Positions 1 to 8,899 of a stretch of DNA of 64,000 bases are shown in pieces. The notes below the pieces were generated by a model, which saw only the letters and a list, made by a program, of their open reading frames with translations, made no database searches and was not told where the DNA came from. The stretch is from Pachyseris speciosa. Taxonomy: Eukaryota; Cnidaria; Anthozoa; Scleractinia; Pachyseridae. The first letter of the stretch is position 1; each line of letters starts with the position of its first letter. The DNA lies in contig JAEMWC010000247.1 in assembly GCA_016490735.1 (NCBI GenBank), positions 848,501 through 912,500 of the forward strand, written 5' to 3'. A program made the position numbers and the translations under genes.

Positions 1-120
1 CCCTTACCGTTTCGCTTTTACCGTTTTCAGAGGTCGGCTCGTCTGACGTAGATGGGATAGGTTCCATTTTCGGTGTAAAAATGGCGGGAAACACTGCGTC
101 CAATAAAGCGATCACAAATT

Positions 121-495
121 TCACTCTGTTTTGAAATCAAAGAGGTCGGCTGTTTCAATCTGTTCCACGATGTATTCTTCTGTCGATGATTCGAGGATTT
201 CCACGTTAAGTTCTTGCAAGAGGTCAAATTTTTCACCCACAGTCGTTCTATGATGAAGGATTGCTGTTCGCTGCTGAGACACACTGGACGGGTTCTCCAG
301 AATAGACTGTAGAATTTCATTCGCTGTTTCCATCAAACGATCGGTGGATCTCTTGTGTGCGGTTCGAATTTGTCGTTTCGTCTCAGACATCGATTGGCTT
401 TCGCTTCCCCCAGCTTCAGAGGGCAGAGAAATGGCTGTAGGCTTTCCTTTCTTTCCCATGTTTACGAAGGTTTTGTCGTTCGCTCGAAGATTCAA
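121..495 (-). CDS. Possible BEL/Pao-like gag N-terminus, cut by the window edge
   Basis: The frame reads leftwards as a charged, helical protein. After a short Ser/Gly-rich leader it has SETKRQIRTAHKRSTDRL, then a helical stretch containing EKFDLLQELNVEIL and an acidic tail with EEYIVEQIETADLF. From memory this arrangement (basic start, two long helices, ILE..E..E motif) resembles the DUF1759-type N-terminus of coral BEL/Pao polyproteins. The frame stops at about position 121. A second open frame continues towards position 1, so either a frameshift or an intron is present, and the rest lies outside the window. No protease, RT or LTR is visible. It could instead be the first exon of an unrelated helical host protein. 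Confidence 0.33.
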   Translation of the reverse strand: MNLRANDKTFVNMGKKGKPTAISLPSEAGGSESQSMSETKRQIRTAHKRSTDRLMETANEILQSILENPSSVSQQRTAILHHRTTVGEKFDLLQELNVEILESSTEEYIVEQIETADLFDFKTE

Positions 496-1551
496 TCAGA
501 ATGTTTTCCAGAATTCCTCAGAATAACAGGCTTTCTCCGAAGATTTTCTCGATCTATCCGGTTCGAATTACTATGTTAGAAAGGTTCATTGGCTTTTAGG
601 GTTGCTGTAAAACAAACATCAGGCTCAAAATCCTATCAACCTCAACGACGTTTAATTCACTTCTGTCCGGGGAAAACTGTATTCGCAAAGACATGTCTAA
701 TCCCATGATGCCTAGAAACATTCAAACAGGCATGACAATATCGCAACATTCCTAACACTTCTATTGAAACTAATCGAAAAAAATAAAAGTCCCGAGTCTT
801 GGGATTCATCACTACGTACGCTGACCGGATACAATCTTGAACAAACTTGCTCCATATTATCACAACGATTTTTCATTCCAACCTTAGAGGCTTACAATAA
901 TGTTACAAGTCCTTCTTTAAAACAGTAGTCGCTCTCATGGTTGTTTTATTCTCCTGCGGGGATCAGCACTTCGAAAGACATTCCACGCAACTGGCAGAGT
1001 CATGAACAATGCCGGATCCCGTACGTGTATCTTCCACGTAAAATCTGCGAGTCTGCGTAAATTGACGGGCAAAGTGTCCCTAAACACAACTAAATAGAGC
1101 TCTCCAGCTGTGATTCATTTGAGAAAACCAACCCAATAGCAATTTTAAGGTTGAAATTGTCCAAAACAACATCGAACTGTGTTTACTCGAGTGGCGCCAA
1201 GCGTTTGAACGAATCAAGGGAGAAGCCAATGCATATTTTTTGTGGGGAGGAGTGGTGCGCTTATTAAGTATTTTCTCCACCCACTATGACCAATATATCC
1301 ATTTCCTTATTTTCTTGTTTGTTTGCAACCAAATGCAGAATTTTCGCATGAAATGTCCTCCTTTATTTACAAAGGCTGAATATTTATTTTTAAAACGAAC
1401 AGTTCTCTTACAAAAGAATAGTTTAAGGCTCTAAACAATTACTCAGGCACGGTACAATGTGAAGATTTCTAGATTAACACAGCCAAACCTTGCCGTTTTA
1501 ATAAGACTAATGTACTTTATACACCAACTAAAATATTCTAAGCGCTCTGAC

Positions 1552-1570
1552 CACGTGACTAATGACGTCA
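1552..1570. promoter_or_regulatory. Composite E-box + CRE site, copy 1
   Basis: CACGTG is followed six bases later by TGACGTCA. The same 19-bp arrangement recurs at 1848-1866 with two differences, both in the spacer. Such cores bind bHLH-zip and CREB/ATF factors in animals. No promoter function is shown here. Confidence 0.35.
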
Positions 1571-1847
1571 TGCCCTGCTCCAGGTCATTTCCAAAATTGT
1601 CAGGTGGAACCTTCCTTCTCTCAAATTTTCGATTTCGTGTAAAGCAACGTTGAGTCTACAAAGCGCTCGACCTAGTCCTCCAAATTTCTCGCTCAGCTGC
1701 ATTGCCTTCTTAAATTTCAAATGCCAGACGTCAAGTGGTAATTTTCAAATGCCCCACACAAATGGAATCTGAAATATCCTATATATTTGCCTTTAAATTG
1801 ATCAAGAACTATTGTGACACTAGACTAAAACGCTAATTCGGAATAGT

Positions 1848-1866
1848 CACGTGATTGATGACGTCA
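1848..1866. promoter_or_regulatory. Composite E-box + CRE site, copy 2
   Basis: Same CACGTG, 5-6 base spacer and TGACGTCA layout as 1552-1570, on the same strand and about 296 bp away. No gene is visible immediately downstream. Confidence 0.35.
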
Positions 1867-2027
1867 TCACATTAGTTTTGAGTTTACAGATATTTTATGG
1901 CAAATGTTATCTATACCTGCTGTGACCCACCTCTAGGTATAAAATTGGCAAAATTATAAAGCTTAAAAACCTTTAGCCTCAAGGGATTCTTTGGAATTTT
2001 TTATAATAGTTATAATTTACTTTTATA

Positions 2028-2029
<2 letters not shown>

Positions 2030-2066
<37 letters not shown>
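2030..2066. repeat. (ATT)n microsatellite
   Basis: About 12 uninterrupted ATT units. Confidence 0.9.
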
Positions 2067-2068
<2 letters not shown>

Positions 2069-2333
2069 CATTTTCTGGAAGCTGAGCCCTTATCTTGCTT
2101 TCTTCTTATGTTCTTGATTTATCTTCAATCCAATAATTTAATTTTAAAATAGCAAGTGAAAGTTATTAGACAAGCATTTTTAACAAAGGATTAATACAGT
2201 TTTCTCTTAGTGTGAATGATATATGAAATGAATCATATATGAACTGCGGAAATGAAATCAAATGAAGAATGATCCTCGCAGTTGTGAACGCAATTTATGC
2301 AATTGCGAAAAGAAGCCTGAAAAAAAAATTCAG

Positions 2334-2380
2334 GACTTCAACGGGGTTTGAACCCGTGACCTCGCGATTACCGGTGCGAT

Positions 2381-2406
<26 letters not shown>
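2334..2406 (-). tRNA. tRNA-Thr(GGT)-like sequence, inverted copy
   Basis: It reads GGCTTCA as the acceptor strand, an A-box TAGCTCAGTTGG, a D-stem GAGC, a B-box GGTTCAAACCC and a 3' acceptor TGAAGTC. It is the same sequence as the three direct copies, in opposite orientation. The anticodon loop has eight bases (CCGGTAAT) and a C where U33 is expected, so decoding is doubtful. A T-tract hairpin follows directly. More likely a tRNA-derived repeat head or pseudogene than a working tRNA. Confidence 0.55.
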
Positions 2407-2421
<15 letters not shown>

Positions 2422-2592
2422 ATATGTTCCCGTGAGAGAAATGAGTGTGAATGATATATGAAATGAATCATATATGAACTGCGGAAATGATATGTGGAAA
2501 TGCGGAAACTGCGGAAATGATATATATGATTCATTTCATATATCATTCACACTCATTTCTCTCACGGGAACATATGAACCCACAATTGACCT

Positions 2593-2607
<15 letters not shown>

Positions 2608-2633
<26 letters not shown>

Positions 2634-2680
2634 ATCGCACCGGTAATCGCGAGGTCACGGGTTCAAACCCCGTTGAAGTC
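2608..2680 (+). tRNA. tRNA-Thr(GGT)-like sequence, direct copy 1
   Basis: A seven-pair acceptor (GGCTTCA with TGAAGTC, one G-U), D-arm GCTC/GAGC, anticodon stem TCGC/GCGA plus a mismatched A-C pair, and T-arm ACGGG/CCCGT are all present. GGT sits at the anticodon position. Eukaryotes normally read Thr ACN with AGT/CGT/TGT anticodons rather than GGT, and the base before the anticodon is C instead of the invariant U33. A and B boxes and a T7 tract from 2686 look adequate for Pol III. Best read as a transcribable tRNA-like, possibly a SINE-type head. Confidence 0.6.
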
Positions 2681-2842
2681 CTGAATTTTTTTCAGGCTTC
2701 TTTTCGCAATTGCATAAATTGCGTTCACAACTACGAGGATCATTCTTCATTTGATTTCATTTCCGCAGTTCATATATGATTCATTTCATATATCATTCAC
2801 ACTCTTTTCTCTCACGGGAACATATGAACCCACAATTGACCT

Positions 2843-2857
<15 letters not shown>

Positions 2858-2883
<26 letters not shown>

Positions 2884-2930
2884 ATCGCACCGGTAATCGC
2901 GAGGTCACGGGTTCAAACCCCGTTGAAGTC
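2858..2930 (+). tRNA. tRNA-Thr(GGT)-like sequence, direct copy 2
   Basis: Identical in the tRNA part to the copy at 2608 and exactly 250 bp downstream. It has the same eight-base anticodon loop and the same T-tract hairpin after the 3' end. Confidence 0.6.
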
Positions 2931-3092
2931 CTGAATTTTTTTCAGGCTTCTTTTCGCAATTGCATAAATTGCGTTCACAACTGCGAGGATCATTCTTCAT
3001 TTGATTTCATTTCCGCAGTTCATATATGATTCATTTCATATATCATTCACACTCATTTCTCTCACGGGAACATATGAACCCACAATTGACCT

Positions 3093-3107
<15 letters not shown>

Positions 3108-3133
<26 letters not shown>

Positions 3134-3180
3134 ATCGCACCGGTAATCGCGAGGTCACGGGTTCAAACCCCGTTGAAGTC
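3108..3180 (+). tRNA. tRNA-Thr(GGT)-like sequence, direct copy 3
   Basis: Identical in the tRNA part to the copies at 2608 and 2858 and again 250 bp downstream. The unit ends at about 3258, where the array stops. Confidence 0.6.
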
Positions 3181-3344
3181 CTGAATTTTTTTCAGGCTTC
3201 TTTTCGCAATTGCATAAATTGCGTTCACAACTGCGAGGATCATTCTTCATTTGAGTTTTCTCTTAGTTCGTAACTTAATAATTTTTGAATATGTGAATGA
3301 ACACTACTTAAGCAGTAGTGAAAGTAAAGCCTGAAAAAAATTCA

Positions 3345-3416
3345 GGCTTGTACGGGATTCGAACCCACGACCTCTGCAATACCGGTGCAGCGCTCTACCG
3401 ACTGAGCTAACAAGCC
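3345..3416 (-). tRNA. Second tRNA-Thr(GGT)-like sequence, better folded
   Basis: It is 72 nt with a perfect acceptor (GGCTTGT/ACAAGCC), D-arm GCTC/GAGC, perfect anticodon stem CTGCA/TGCAG, seven-base loop CCGGTAT with GGT at the anticodon, and T-arm GTGGG/CCCGT. B-box GGTTCGAATCC is canonical. Position 33 is still C. The acceptor 3' strand runs into a T-tract hairpin that could steal it: AAGCCTGAA can pair with TTCAGGCTT. It differs from the 250-bp family outside these features, so it is a related but separate tRNA-like. Function in translation is doubtful. Confidence 0.6.
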
Positions 3417-3604
3417 ATCTGGGAGCTGATCGTTTTGTTGGTTCGTAATATACCCGTTAGTAGTGTTTTTTAAATATTGCTTGTAGAAAAGAGAAAAATA
3501 GCGATAGAAAACAAAACGTTTCCTTGACATCGTGACACCATTTTCAAGTTCAATGCATTAAAATAAACTGTCGGAAAATTGTTCGCTCAATATTAACATA
3601 CTTC

Positions 3605-3905
3605 TTAATTGAATATGCAATATCACGCAAAGAGTTTTGCTTGAATTGAGGCCGACTGGACATTGAAATATCGCGTTAATTCTCTAATTGGCAACATTTC
3701 ACGTACTAAACAATCGAACTCATTCATGCACTTCTTGAGAACGGAAAAATGTCTGCCAAGGTCTTTCGGGACAATACAGTGTTCGTTTATGAAGTGTTTG
3801 CTAATGGAAGAGGACTGTTTCGTGTGTTTAGCCGCGCGTTGGTGCAAGTGCCTGAGAGTATAGCCTACATAACTTGCATCGCACAAGTCACATCAAAATT
3901 ACACG
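3605..3905 (-). pseudogene. Penelope-like element C-terminal GIY-YIG fragment
   Basis: The frame reads CDASYVGYTLRHLHQR, then a segment with SISKHFINEHC, then a C-terminal part with HFSVLKKCMNEFDCLVREML and FNVQSASIQAKLF. The Y-V-G-Y-T core and the following basic residue are the GIY-YIG endonuclease signature of PLEs, and the tail matches the usual end of these polyproteins. Only about 90 residues remain; no RT is attached. Upstream (higher coordinates) the frame runs into a foldback structure whose other arm carries the start of the same domain on the opposite strand. This is a decayed fragment. Confidence 0.7.
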
Positions 3906-4301
3906 TTGTTGGTTAACAATAGGCAGTTTTTTCTCATGCACTTTTATCTCTCACTGGATCTTATTGCTGACAAAACCGGTTACATGACTGTGTGGGTCTT
4001 CAGGCTTAGGTCGCTCAGATGTTTGCGGACTAAGTCTGCCAAATCCTGGTCGTTGAAGGGCAGGACTATTCGGACCGTTGGGTTGTCTTTTGGGGCAGGT
4101 ATTGGTTGCGGGTCTTCAACTTTAGAGGCAACAAACGACCTGACGACTGTAGAGAAGTGGCTAAAAGACCTGAGCCTGAGTCATTCAACCGGTTTTGTCA
4201 GCGGTAAGATCCAGCGAGAGATAAAAATGCATTAGTAAAAACCATTCATTGTTAACCAACAACGTGTAATTTATAAATTTCAATGTGACTTGTGCGATTA
4301 T
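3870..4301. repeat. Foldback of PLE-flanking sequence, arms about 110-130 bp
   Basis: The left arm begins ATCGCACAAGTCACAT and continues through ACACGTTGTTGGTTAACAAT and CTGACAAAACCGGTT. The right arm is its reverse complement, ending ATGTGACTTGTGCGAT. A 9-bp insertion near the outer end and scattered mismatches are the only differences. The unique centre is about 170 bp. Both arms carry the first codons of a GIY-YIG domain (CDLCD) pointing away from the centre, so the layout is a head-to-head PLE dimer. Confidence 0.75.
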
Positions 4302-4803
4302 TTCCCCCGTTTTCAAATCTGACCCTTCTTTGTTTCTTCCCTCGCAGCTTTGTTGGAATAAGTGTATCAGAAAGGATTCTAGATTATAGCATTCCGACTA
4401 GTTATTTAACATTTTTTATAGTTATCTTCAAACCCCTCCGTGCATCAATGCGAATTACAAATAACGTAAGTGGCTGAGGAGACATTTTAGCAATGTAATT
4501 TTCGTATGTAATGTAAATTTTGTAAGCGATGTTTTTTTTACTGTTATTAGCTATATGACTATTGTAAGTTAAGTTAATATATTGTAAGTAATGAAAGTAC
4601 TATAAGTAAGTTAATTTGTGTTTTAAGTACTGTAACTAATGTAAGCATTGTAAATAATGTCTGTAAAAAACGTGATCCGAAACGCAAGAAAGGATTAATT
4701 AAGATTAAAAAGAGATTCACGTTTTTTCTTTGTGATGCAGTTCTACTTCTAGCTTGATTTCATTCTTATTCACTCTTGTGTTTTCTTATGTACAAGTGGC
4801 TGG
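4302..4803. other. Non-coding stretch rich in GTAA motifs
   Basis: From about 4490 to 4660 the + strand repeats GTAA/TGTAA at short, irregular spacing. No gene or family was recognised. It may be the 3' tail of the neighbouring PLE copy. Confidence 0.4.
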
Positions 4804-5121
4804 CTAACCTTCTGTTGTCTTCGTTTTGTCTAGAAGCTTGTCGAATAGCTTATCTCTCTCATCTCGTTGCTTTCTCAGCTCGTCACATTCATCCACAACC
4901 TTCCTGTACTTTTCCTCTAAACATTGAAGTTTTCTTCGAATGTTTGCACTCTTTTGTCGTTCATTGTTGATATCGTCTGTGGAAGAAATAACATTTTGCT
5001 CAACATTTGTAAAGGAAGCGTATGAAATAATGTCAGCACATGGGCGGTCCTTTATGGTCGCGAGGTTTAAAAGCTTAAGTTTTAAATATAGGTTTTCACG
5101 TGAACAGTACAATATCCTCAA
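4804..5121 (-). CDS. Hypothetical coiled-coil ORF
   Basis: The last 60 residues are strongly charged and helical, including NNERQKSANIRRKLQCLEEKY followed by DECDELRKQRDERDKLFDKL. They have heptad-like leucine spacing. The first half is less biased. No domain was recognised. It lies just outside the TIR element at 5173. It could be one exon of a host gene, part of a transposon protein, or a chance open frame; only the coiled-coil composition favours coding. Confidence 0.3.
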   Translation of the reverse strand: MRILYCSRENLYLKLKLLNLATIKDRPCADIISYASFTNVEQNVISSTDDINNERQKSANIRRKLQCLEEKYRKVVDECDELRKQRDERDKLFDKLLDKTKTTEG

Positions 5122-5379
5122 ATGAAATCAATGAAGGTATTACGTAGAAACTGGTAACAACGTGTTTATGCTTAGCCTGCGAGCAAGCTCTCCTGAGGGG
5201 TAGGGGGAAAGGGGAGGAAGGAAGAGAAGGAGTCTCATATATTTGAATTTCTGTATCCAAAACTTGGACGCAAAATAAAAATGCAGATTAAAATTTCAGT
5301 CGACGGTAGTTATTCTGTTCTAAAAGCTTGCGAAAATTTGTTGCATCTGAAGTTTTCGTTAAGTTTAAGACCCTAACAA

Positions 5380-5720
5380 CATCAGGCAGTCGGAGCTTTG
5401 CTTTATTGCAGATATGTCCTGGCTGTATTACCGACAGGTTGCGGCAAAAGTTTGATATTTCATTATTTGTCGCTGCTGCTCAAAGTCAAACAACCGACGG
5501 CAAACAGTTTCTTTTTTTTTTCGTTTGCCCTTTTAAAAGCATCACCGACGACCAAATCGAAGAAGCTAGAGGGATGGGAATGTCTGTCGCTTCTGTGTCG
5601 GACTTAACAGACGATGAATTGAGATCAGCCAAGTTACAGCTCTTATTTGTTCCAACGGAGAAGTTGATAAAAATAGCTTTCTCGATATCTAAACATCTCA
5701 ACATACAAATTCTCTTTTAG
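5380..5720 (+). pseudogene. RecQ-like helicase fragment (motif I and following)
   Basis: LAVLPTGCGKSLIFHYLSLL is a clear Walker A / motif I of SF2 RecQ-type helicases. A T-rich run at about 5511-5522 breaks the frame. Downstream in another frame, DDQIEEARGMGMSVASVSDL and LQLLFVPTEKL match the motif Ia-Ib region. The order fits the N-terminal RecA lobe, but the DEAH box is missing. It sits inside the TIR element. A second Walker A follows at 5794, so helicase pieces are duplicated. Decayed. Confidence 0.65.
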
Positions 5721-5721
5721 A

Positions 5722-5832
5722 TTTGAAACCAGAGAAGCGTCTGGCAGTCGATCAGCTGAACTTACTTCAAAGCAAAGATTTTCTCGCTGTTTTGCCTACA
5801 GGGCTTGGCAAAAGTATAATTACTCGGGCTGA
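5722..5832 (+). pseudogene. Second RecQ-like Walker A fragment
   Basis: LKPEKRLAVDQLNLLQSKDF followed by LAVLPTGLGKSII matches the Q-motif-like approach and motif I. Similarity ends abruptly at about 5826 in a GC-rich segment. It is distinct from the Walker A at 5422-5462 and only about 350 bp away. Confidence 0.55.
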
Positions 5833-5945
5833 CCGCGTCTCGCGCGGCGCCCGGGTCTAAAACTAACGACGGTTCTTCTTTTTCGTCCTCGAGTATCATC
5901 CACAAAGCTCACTTCCGGCGTTTCTGCGCAAGCGCTAACTATTTT

Positions 5946-6500
5946 TAACAGAGTGATGCCTGTTGTCACGTATCGGAAAATGTCGATTCACCTTGTGTCT
6001 TTTGAAGTCTGAACAAACAATATGTTAAGAGAAGTGTCTATTCGAATGTTTGCAAGTTCAACGGCGAGAAGAAAGCTTTTAACATGAGTAAACGTAACTC
6101 CAGATGGACTGCCGTGTTTCCTCGTGTCTGCTTCAGTAGACTGCGAGTAGTCTCTAATTTTGGCGATGGATTGTGGGGCGGGCGAAAGACACGTGCGCGC
6201 GCGAAGTTGCGAGGAGACGCGACGCGAGGGGAGCGCCAAAAATTAGAGACTACAGACAAAGGGAGTTTGACCTTTCACGGCCGAGTGATTCGGAAGTGTA
6301 AATCTCATATCAAGAGCAAGAATGATGCATGTTGTCACGTATCGGAAAACGTCGATTCACCTTGTGTCTTGGAAGTCTGAACAACTAATATGTTAAGGGA
6401 AGTGTCTATACGAATGTTTGCAAGTTCAACAGCGAGAAGAAAGCTTTTAACATGACCAAAATTTAACTCCAGATGGACTGCCGTGTTCCCCGTATCCGCT
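5946..6500 (+). repeat. 180-bp direct duplication flanking a small palindrome
   Basis: 5946-6130 and 6326-6500 share the tract from TTGTCACGTATCGGAAAA to CAGATGGACTGCCGTGTT at roughly 90% identity. Between them, TAGTCTCTAATTTTGGCG at 6148 and its reverse complement at 6234-6252 form a GC-rich palindrome, probably a small non-autonomous element. Confidence 0.7.
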
Positions 6501-6549
6501 CCATTGAGATGTACATTTTGTTGAATAACTGAAGTACGGGATATCACAC

Positions 6550-7258
6550 ACCCCTGAGACTTTGACAGGTAGTTTATTTACTATTTTCCCACAATATCTC
6601 AATTTCTGGACTTTAATTTTTGAATGATAAGCGATTAGTTTTTACAAATGTACTAGCGTCACTTGAAACTGTCCAGAAACGTTCCTTTCTTGTGTTTCAA
6701 ATGACCCTGGATTGACGTATTTGTAAACAGTTTCAATCTGCTAATTAATTTTCTACTCACATTTCACCGAGACTCCACTAACGTTTATGCGAAAAAATTC
6801 CTACATCGTTCGATAAGCGTTTTCTTTCTCAAACAATTATCCATCGAAGCGAAAACAAGTGTGCCTAGTTATTTTTGGAATCAATACACTATTTTTATCG
6901 CCTTGCATAACGATAAACCTCTGTGGCCTGAAGGTCATTGTTCCTGCCTGTGACGCAGTTAACACGGGTTCGATGTCTTTTAGTGGTATAAATCATGGGC
7001 TTTATTTTTTCTGTTTCTCCTTTTCTTGTTCTTTTAGAAATATTTTTTACTAGTGTTATAATTATTGTTCTCAATGATTGAGCTGTATTTTAGAGGAATA
7101 TATGTTGATAGGGGTCTAAAGAAATAGACTCCAACACAAGCTAAACACAATGCGTCCGATGTAAGAAAGACAGACTTCCCTCTATTCTTTTGTTTAGCGC
7201 TAAGTTAGGGATACAATACTGTTTTTTGCAAGCCCGAGTTTAGGCTAATTGTAGCCTC
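6550..7258. other. No gene recognised
   Basis: AT-rich interior of the 5173-7864 element. Nothing coding or repeated within the window was recognised. Confidence 0.4.
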
Positions 7259-7447
7259 TTGTTTATCAAGTTTTTGCTGCCGCTGCTGCGATCGAAAGAA
7301 ATCGTCGTCAGAGAGTATTGGTTGTTTCCCCACTTCAAAGCATTGTCCACGACGACCAGGTCATCGAAGCCCGAAGTGTGGGGATGCCTGTTGCGATCTT
7401 TCTTTGGCGATCTTTCTTTGACCGTGGCTTCTATCTCGCGTAGTTGA
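7259..7447 (+). pseudogene. RecQ-like helicase motif-Ia fragment
   Basis: FIKFLLPLLRSKEIVV, and in an adjacent frame a piece containing VSPLQSIVH and VIEARSVGMPVAI, parallel the DDQIEEARGMGMSV piece at 5550. The two frames are offset, so the fragment is frameshifted. It is the third helicase piece within the 5173-7864 element. Confidence 0.45.
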
Positions 7448-8070
7448 GGTTGGCAAAGTTCGCTTGATCATCCTTGGTCCGACATCCGAGACGCGACTTC
7501 ATTTTCCGATACAGCAAACTTTGGGTTTACCATGTTCAAAGTGACCGCACTAAAGGTGAAACTTTCGTTGGTTTTTCGTATTTTTGTAGCACACAGTAGG
7601 CAGACTCCGGCTCTCAGAAAGTGAGGCCATTTTTCAGACACGACAATGCGTGTGCCAAAGTTGTTCCTTCATGTCCTTTCTTGTTCGACGAAAAAAGCAA
7701 ACTTCCGGTTTGCGCTGATTGGCCAAATTTTGACAGCTCAAGCAGCCGGAAGCCACAAGGAGCATTAAAAGCGGAATTCAAATCGCAGAGAGATCGTTGC
7801 AAGCTCTCTCTCCATTTTTCCCTCTTCCCTCCCCCTACACCCGAGAGAGCTTGCTCGTAGACTAATTTATGCGCGCCACTTGTGCGTTAGCTAGGTGGCA
7901 GGGGTCGGAAACAGCTGACGGTCCAGACTAAATAACAACTGAAACTTCAGCAATACCGAGGTAAAAGGTAAAGAAAGTTTTAAAAAGAAAATTGCATTCT
8001 TTATGACAATACAATCAGCTGATATCAGAATTCTGAATTTTTACCTTATCAACACCATGCAACGACTTAC

Positions 8071-8374
8071 CTGCCTGACGAAGAGTCCAAATAAGATGTG
8101 GATAAACTTTATTAAGTGCTTTTTTAAATTTGTCAAAGGCTTTGTCGCCGCTCCTTGATAGTATCTCTAAAAATACTTCGCATTGCTGTGTTCTAGGTCT
8201 CGTGGACGTGATTTTCTCTTCATCGGTTTGACAAAATACCTGTGGCATAAGAGGTAAAACATTGTTCACGTCCATGTCTTTTACAAGATACTGCCTGGCA
8301 GTCCTTAAGATTTCTCTACGTCTTTCTGCCATTAGTTTGTCGGCTTCTGCTTGATTTTCTTTTTCAGTTGCCAT
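8071..8374 (-). CDS. CARD-domain exon (first coding exon, candidate host gene)
   Basis: The ATG at 8374 has an A at -3. The exon starts MATEKENQAEADKLM and then encodes a death-fold domain: LVKDMDVNNVLPLM, DEEKITS, then FLEILSRSGDKAFDKF and YPHLIWTL. The hydrophobic spacing and the F-LEIL-RxG-AF-KF core are typical of CARD (caspase recruitment) domains, which mediate homotypic binding in apoptosis and innate immunity. Coding runs into CAG|GTAAGT at 8071/8070, a consensus splice donor; past it the frame soon ends. Downstream exons would lie at lower coordinates but none was recognised up to the helicase element, so the gene may be interrupted or cross it. Cnidarians have many CARD proteins; which one this is cannot be told. 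Confidence 0.6.
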
Positions 8375-8574
8375 TTGTTAGAGTCTTGGTAAGCTGCTAT
8401 CTCCTGAAGATTGCCACAGCTATTAAAAAAAAAAGATGAGTGTAATAAGTGCTTATCATCGGTGGGTATAGCTCAAACGGTTTACGTTTTTCCATTGGAA
8501 AAAAAATTGAAATTAGGAAGAACATTTCTCAAAAGACCACAGTAAACTCGAAAGATCTTTCGAGCTTTGGTCCT

Positions 8575-8645
8575 TTTTTACCTCACCCTCGACCATTTAC
8601 CCTCGACCCTTGACTATTTACCCTCGACCCTCGACCTCGACCAAA
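8575..8645. repeat. ACCCTCG-type low-complexity tract
   Basis: Irregular repetition of CCCTCGACC and TTTACCCTCGACC units. Confidence 0.75.
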
Positions 8646-8857
8646 AAGCAAACTCGGCTGTAAGCAGTCAAACGTCGTCAATTGTCTGATCACTTTTGAA
8701 GCGATCAAATTTCGCTCTCAGTCGAACAGTTTGGGGTAATGGTCGATATCTTTGTATCCAGTCAAATGTCGTCGTTCTCATTCGAAAAGCTTCGGATGAT
8801 GGTCGGAATGGTGCATGTTACCTAGCTAGCTCGCTTTTTACAGAGTCGATAGCAATA

Positions 8858-8884
8858 GTGTGGGATACCACAGGTATCCCACAC
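8858..8884. repeat. 27-nt hairpin, type 1
   Basis: A 12-bp perfect stem with a 3-base loop: GTGTGGGATACC, ACA, then the reverse complement. A second hairpin of the same size and layout lies at 28979-29005. Both are preceded by TCGAT then four or five bases and ATA. Confidence 0.8.
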
Positions 8885-8899
8885 ACAAAAAACGATTAG

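Larger units (their letters stand above)
496..2029. other. AT-rich stretch with no gene recognised
   Basis: Several short frames are open here but none has recognisable composition or motifs. The only structured items are two near-identical E-box plus CRE composites at 1552-1570 and 1848-1866, listed separately. Confidence 0.5.
2205..3258. repeat. tRNA-like repeat array: one inverted and three direct 250-bp units
   Basis: Each unit holds a 73-nt tRNA-like sequence, a T-tract hairpin, a tract ending in GAGGATCATTCTTCATTTG, and a module built on CATATATGATTCATTTCATA. The direct units start their tRNA part at 2608, 2858 and 3108, exactly 250 bp apart and nearly identical. The first unit (tRNA part 2334-2406) is inverted, so 2440-2560 is a head-to-head junction with self-complementary ATATATGAATCA-type sequence. 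A fragment of the same family sits at 36173-36290 inside a SINE, flanked by an 11-bp TSD, which suggests the family is mobile. Near-identity of the direct units points to recent tandem amplification. Confidence 0.85.
5173..7864. mobile_element. 2.7-kb TIR element with RecQ-like helicase fragments
   Basis: The ends are inverted: TAGCCTGCGAGCAAGCTCTC on the left, and a right end whose reverse complement begins TAGTCTACGAGCAAGCTCTC. Both continue into a GGGG/GGAAG-rich tract. Flanks GTTTATGCT and ATTTATGCG agree at seven of nine positions, compatible with a 9-bp TSD. Inside are two Walker A segments and a motif-Ia segment of a RecQ-like helicase, a 180-bp duplication, and a small palindrome. A 42-nt perfect hairpin at 46948 is made of the same TIR back to back. 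The element is degenerate and no transposase was recognised. Confidence 0.65.

Noticed and set aside
2205..3258. CRISPR-like regular repeat
   Set aside because: The repeating unit is 250 bp with a tRNA-like body and no unique spacers; the organism is clearly eukaryotic.
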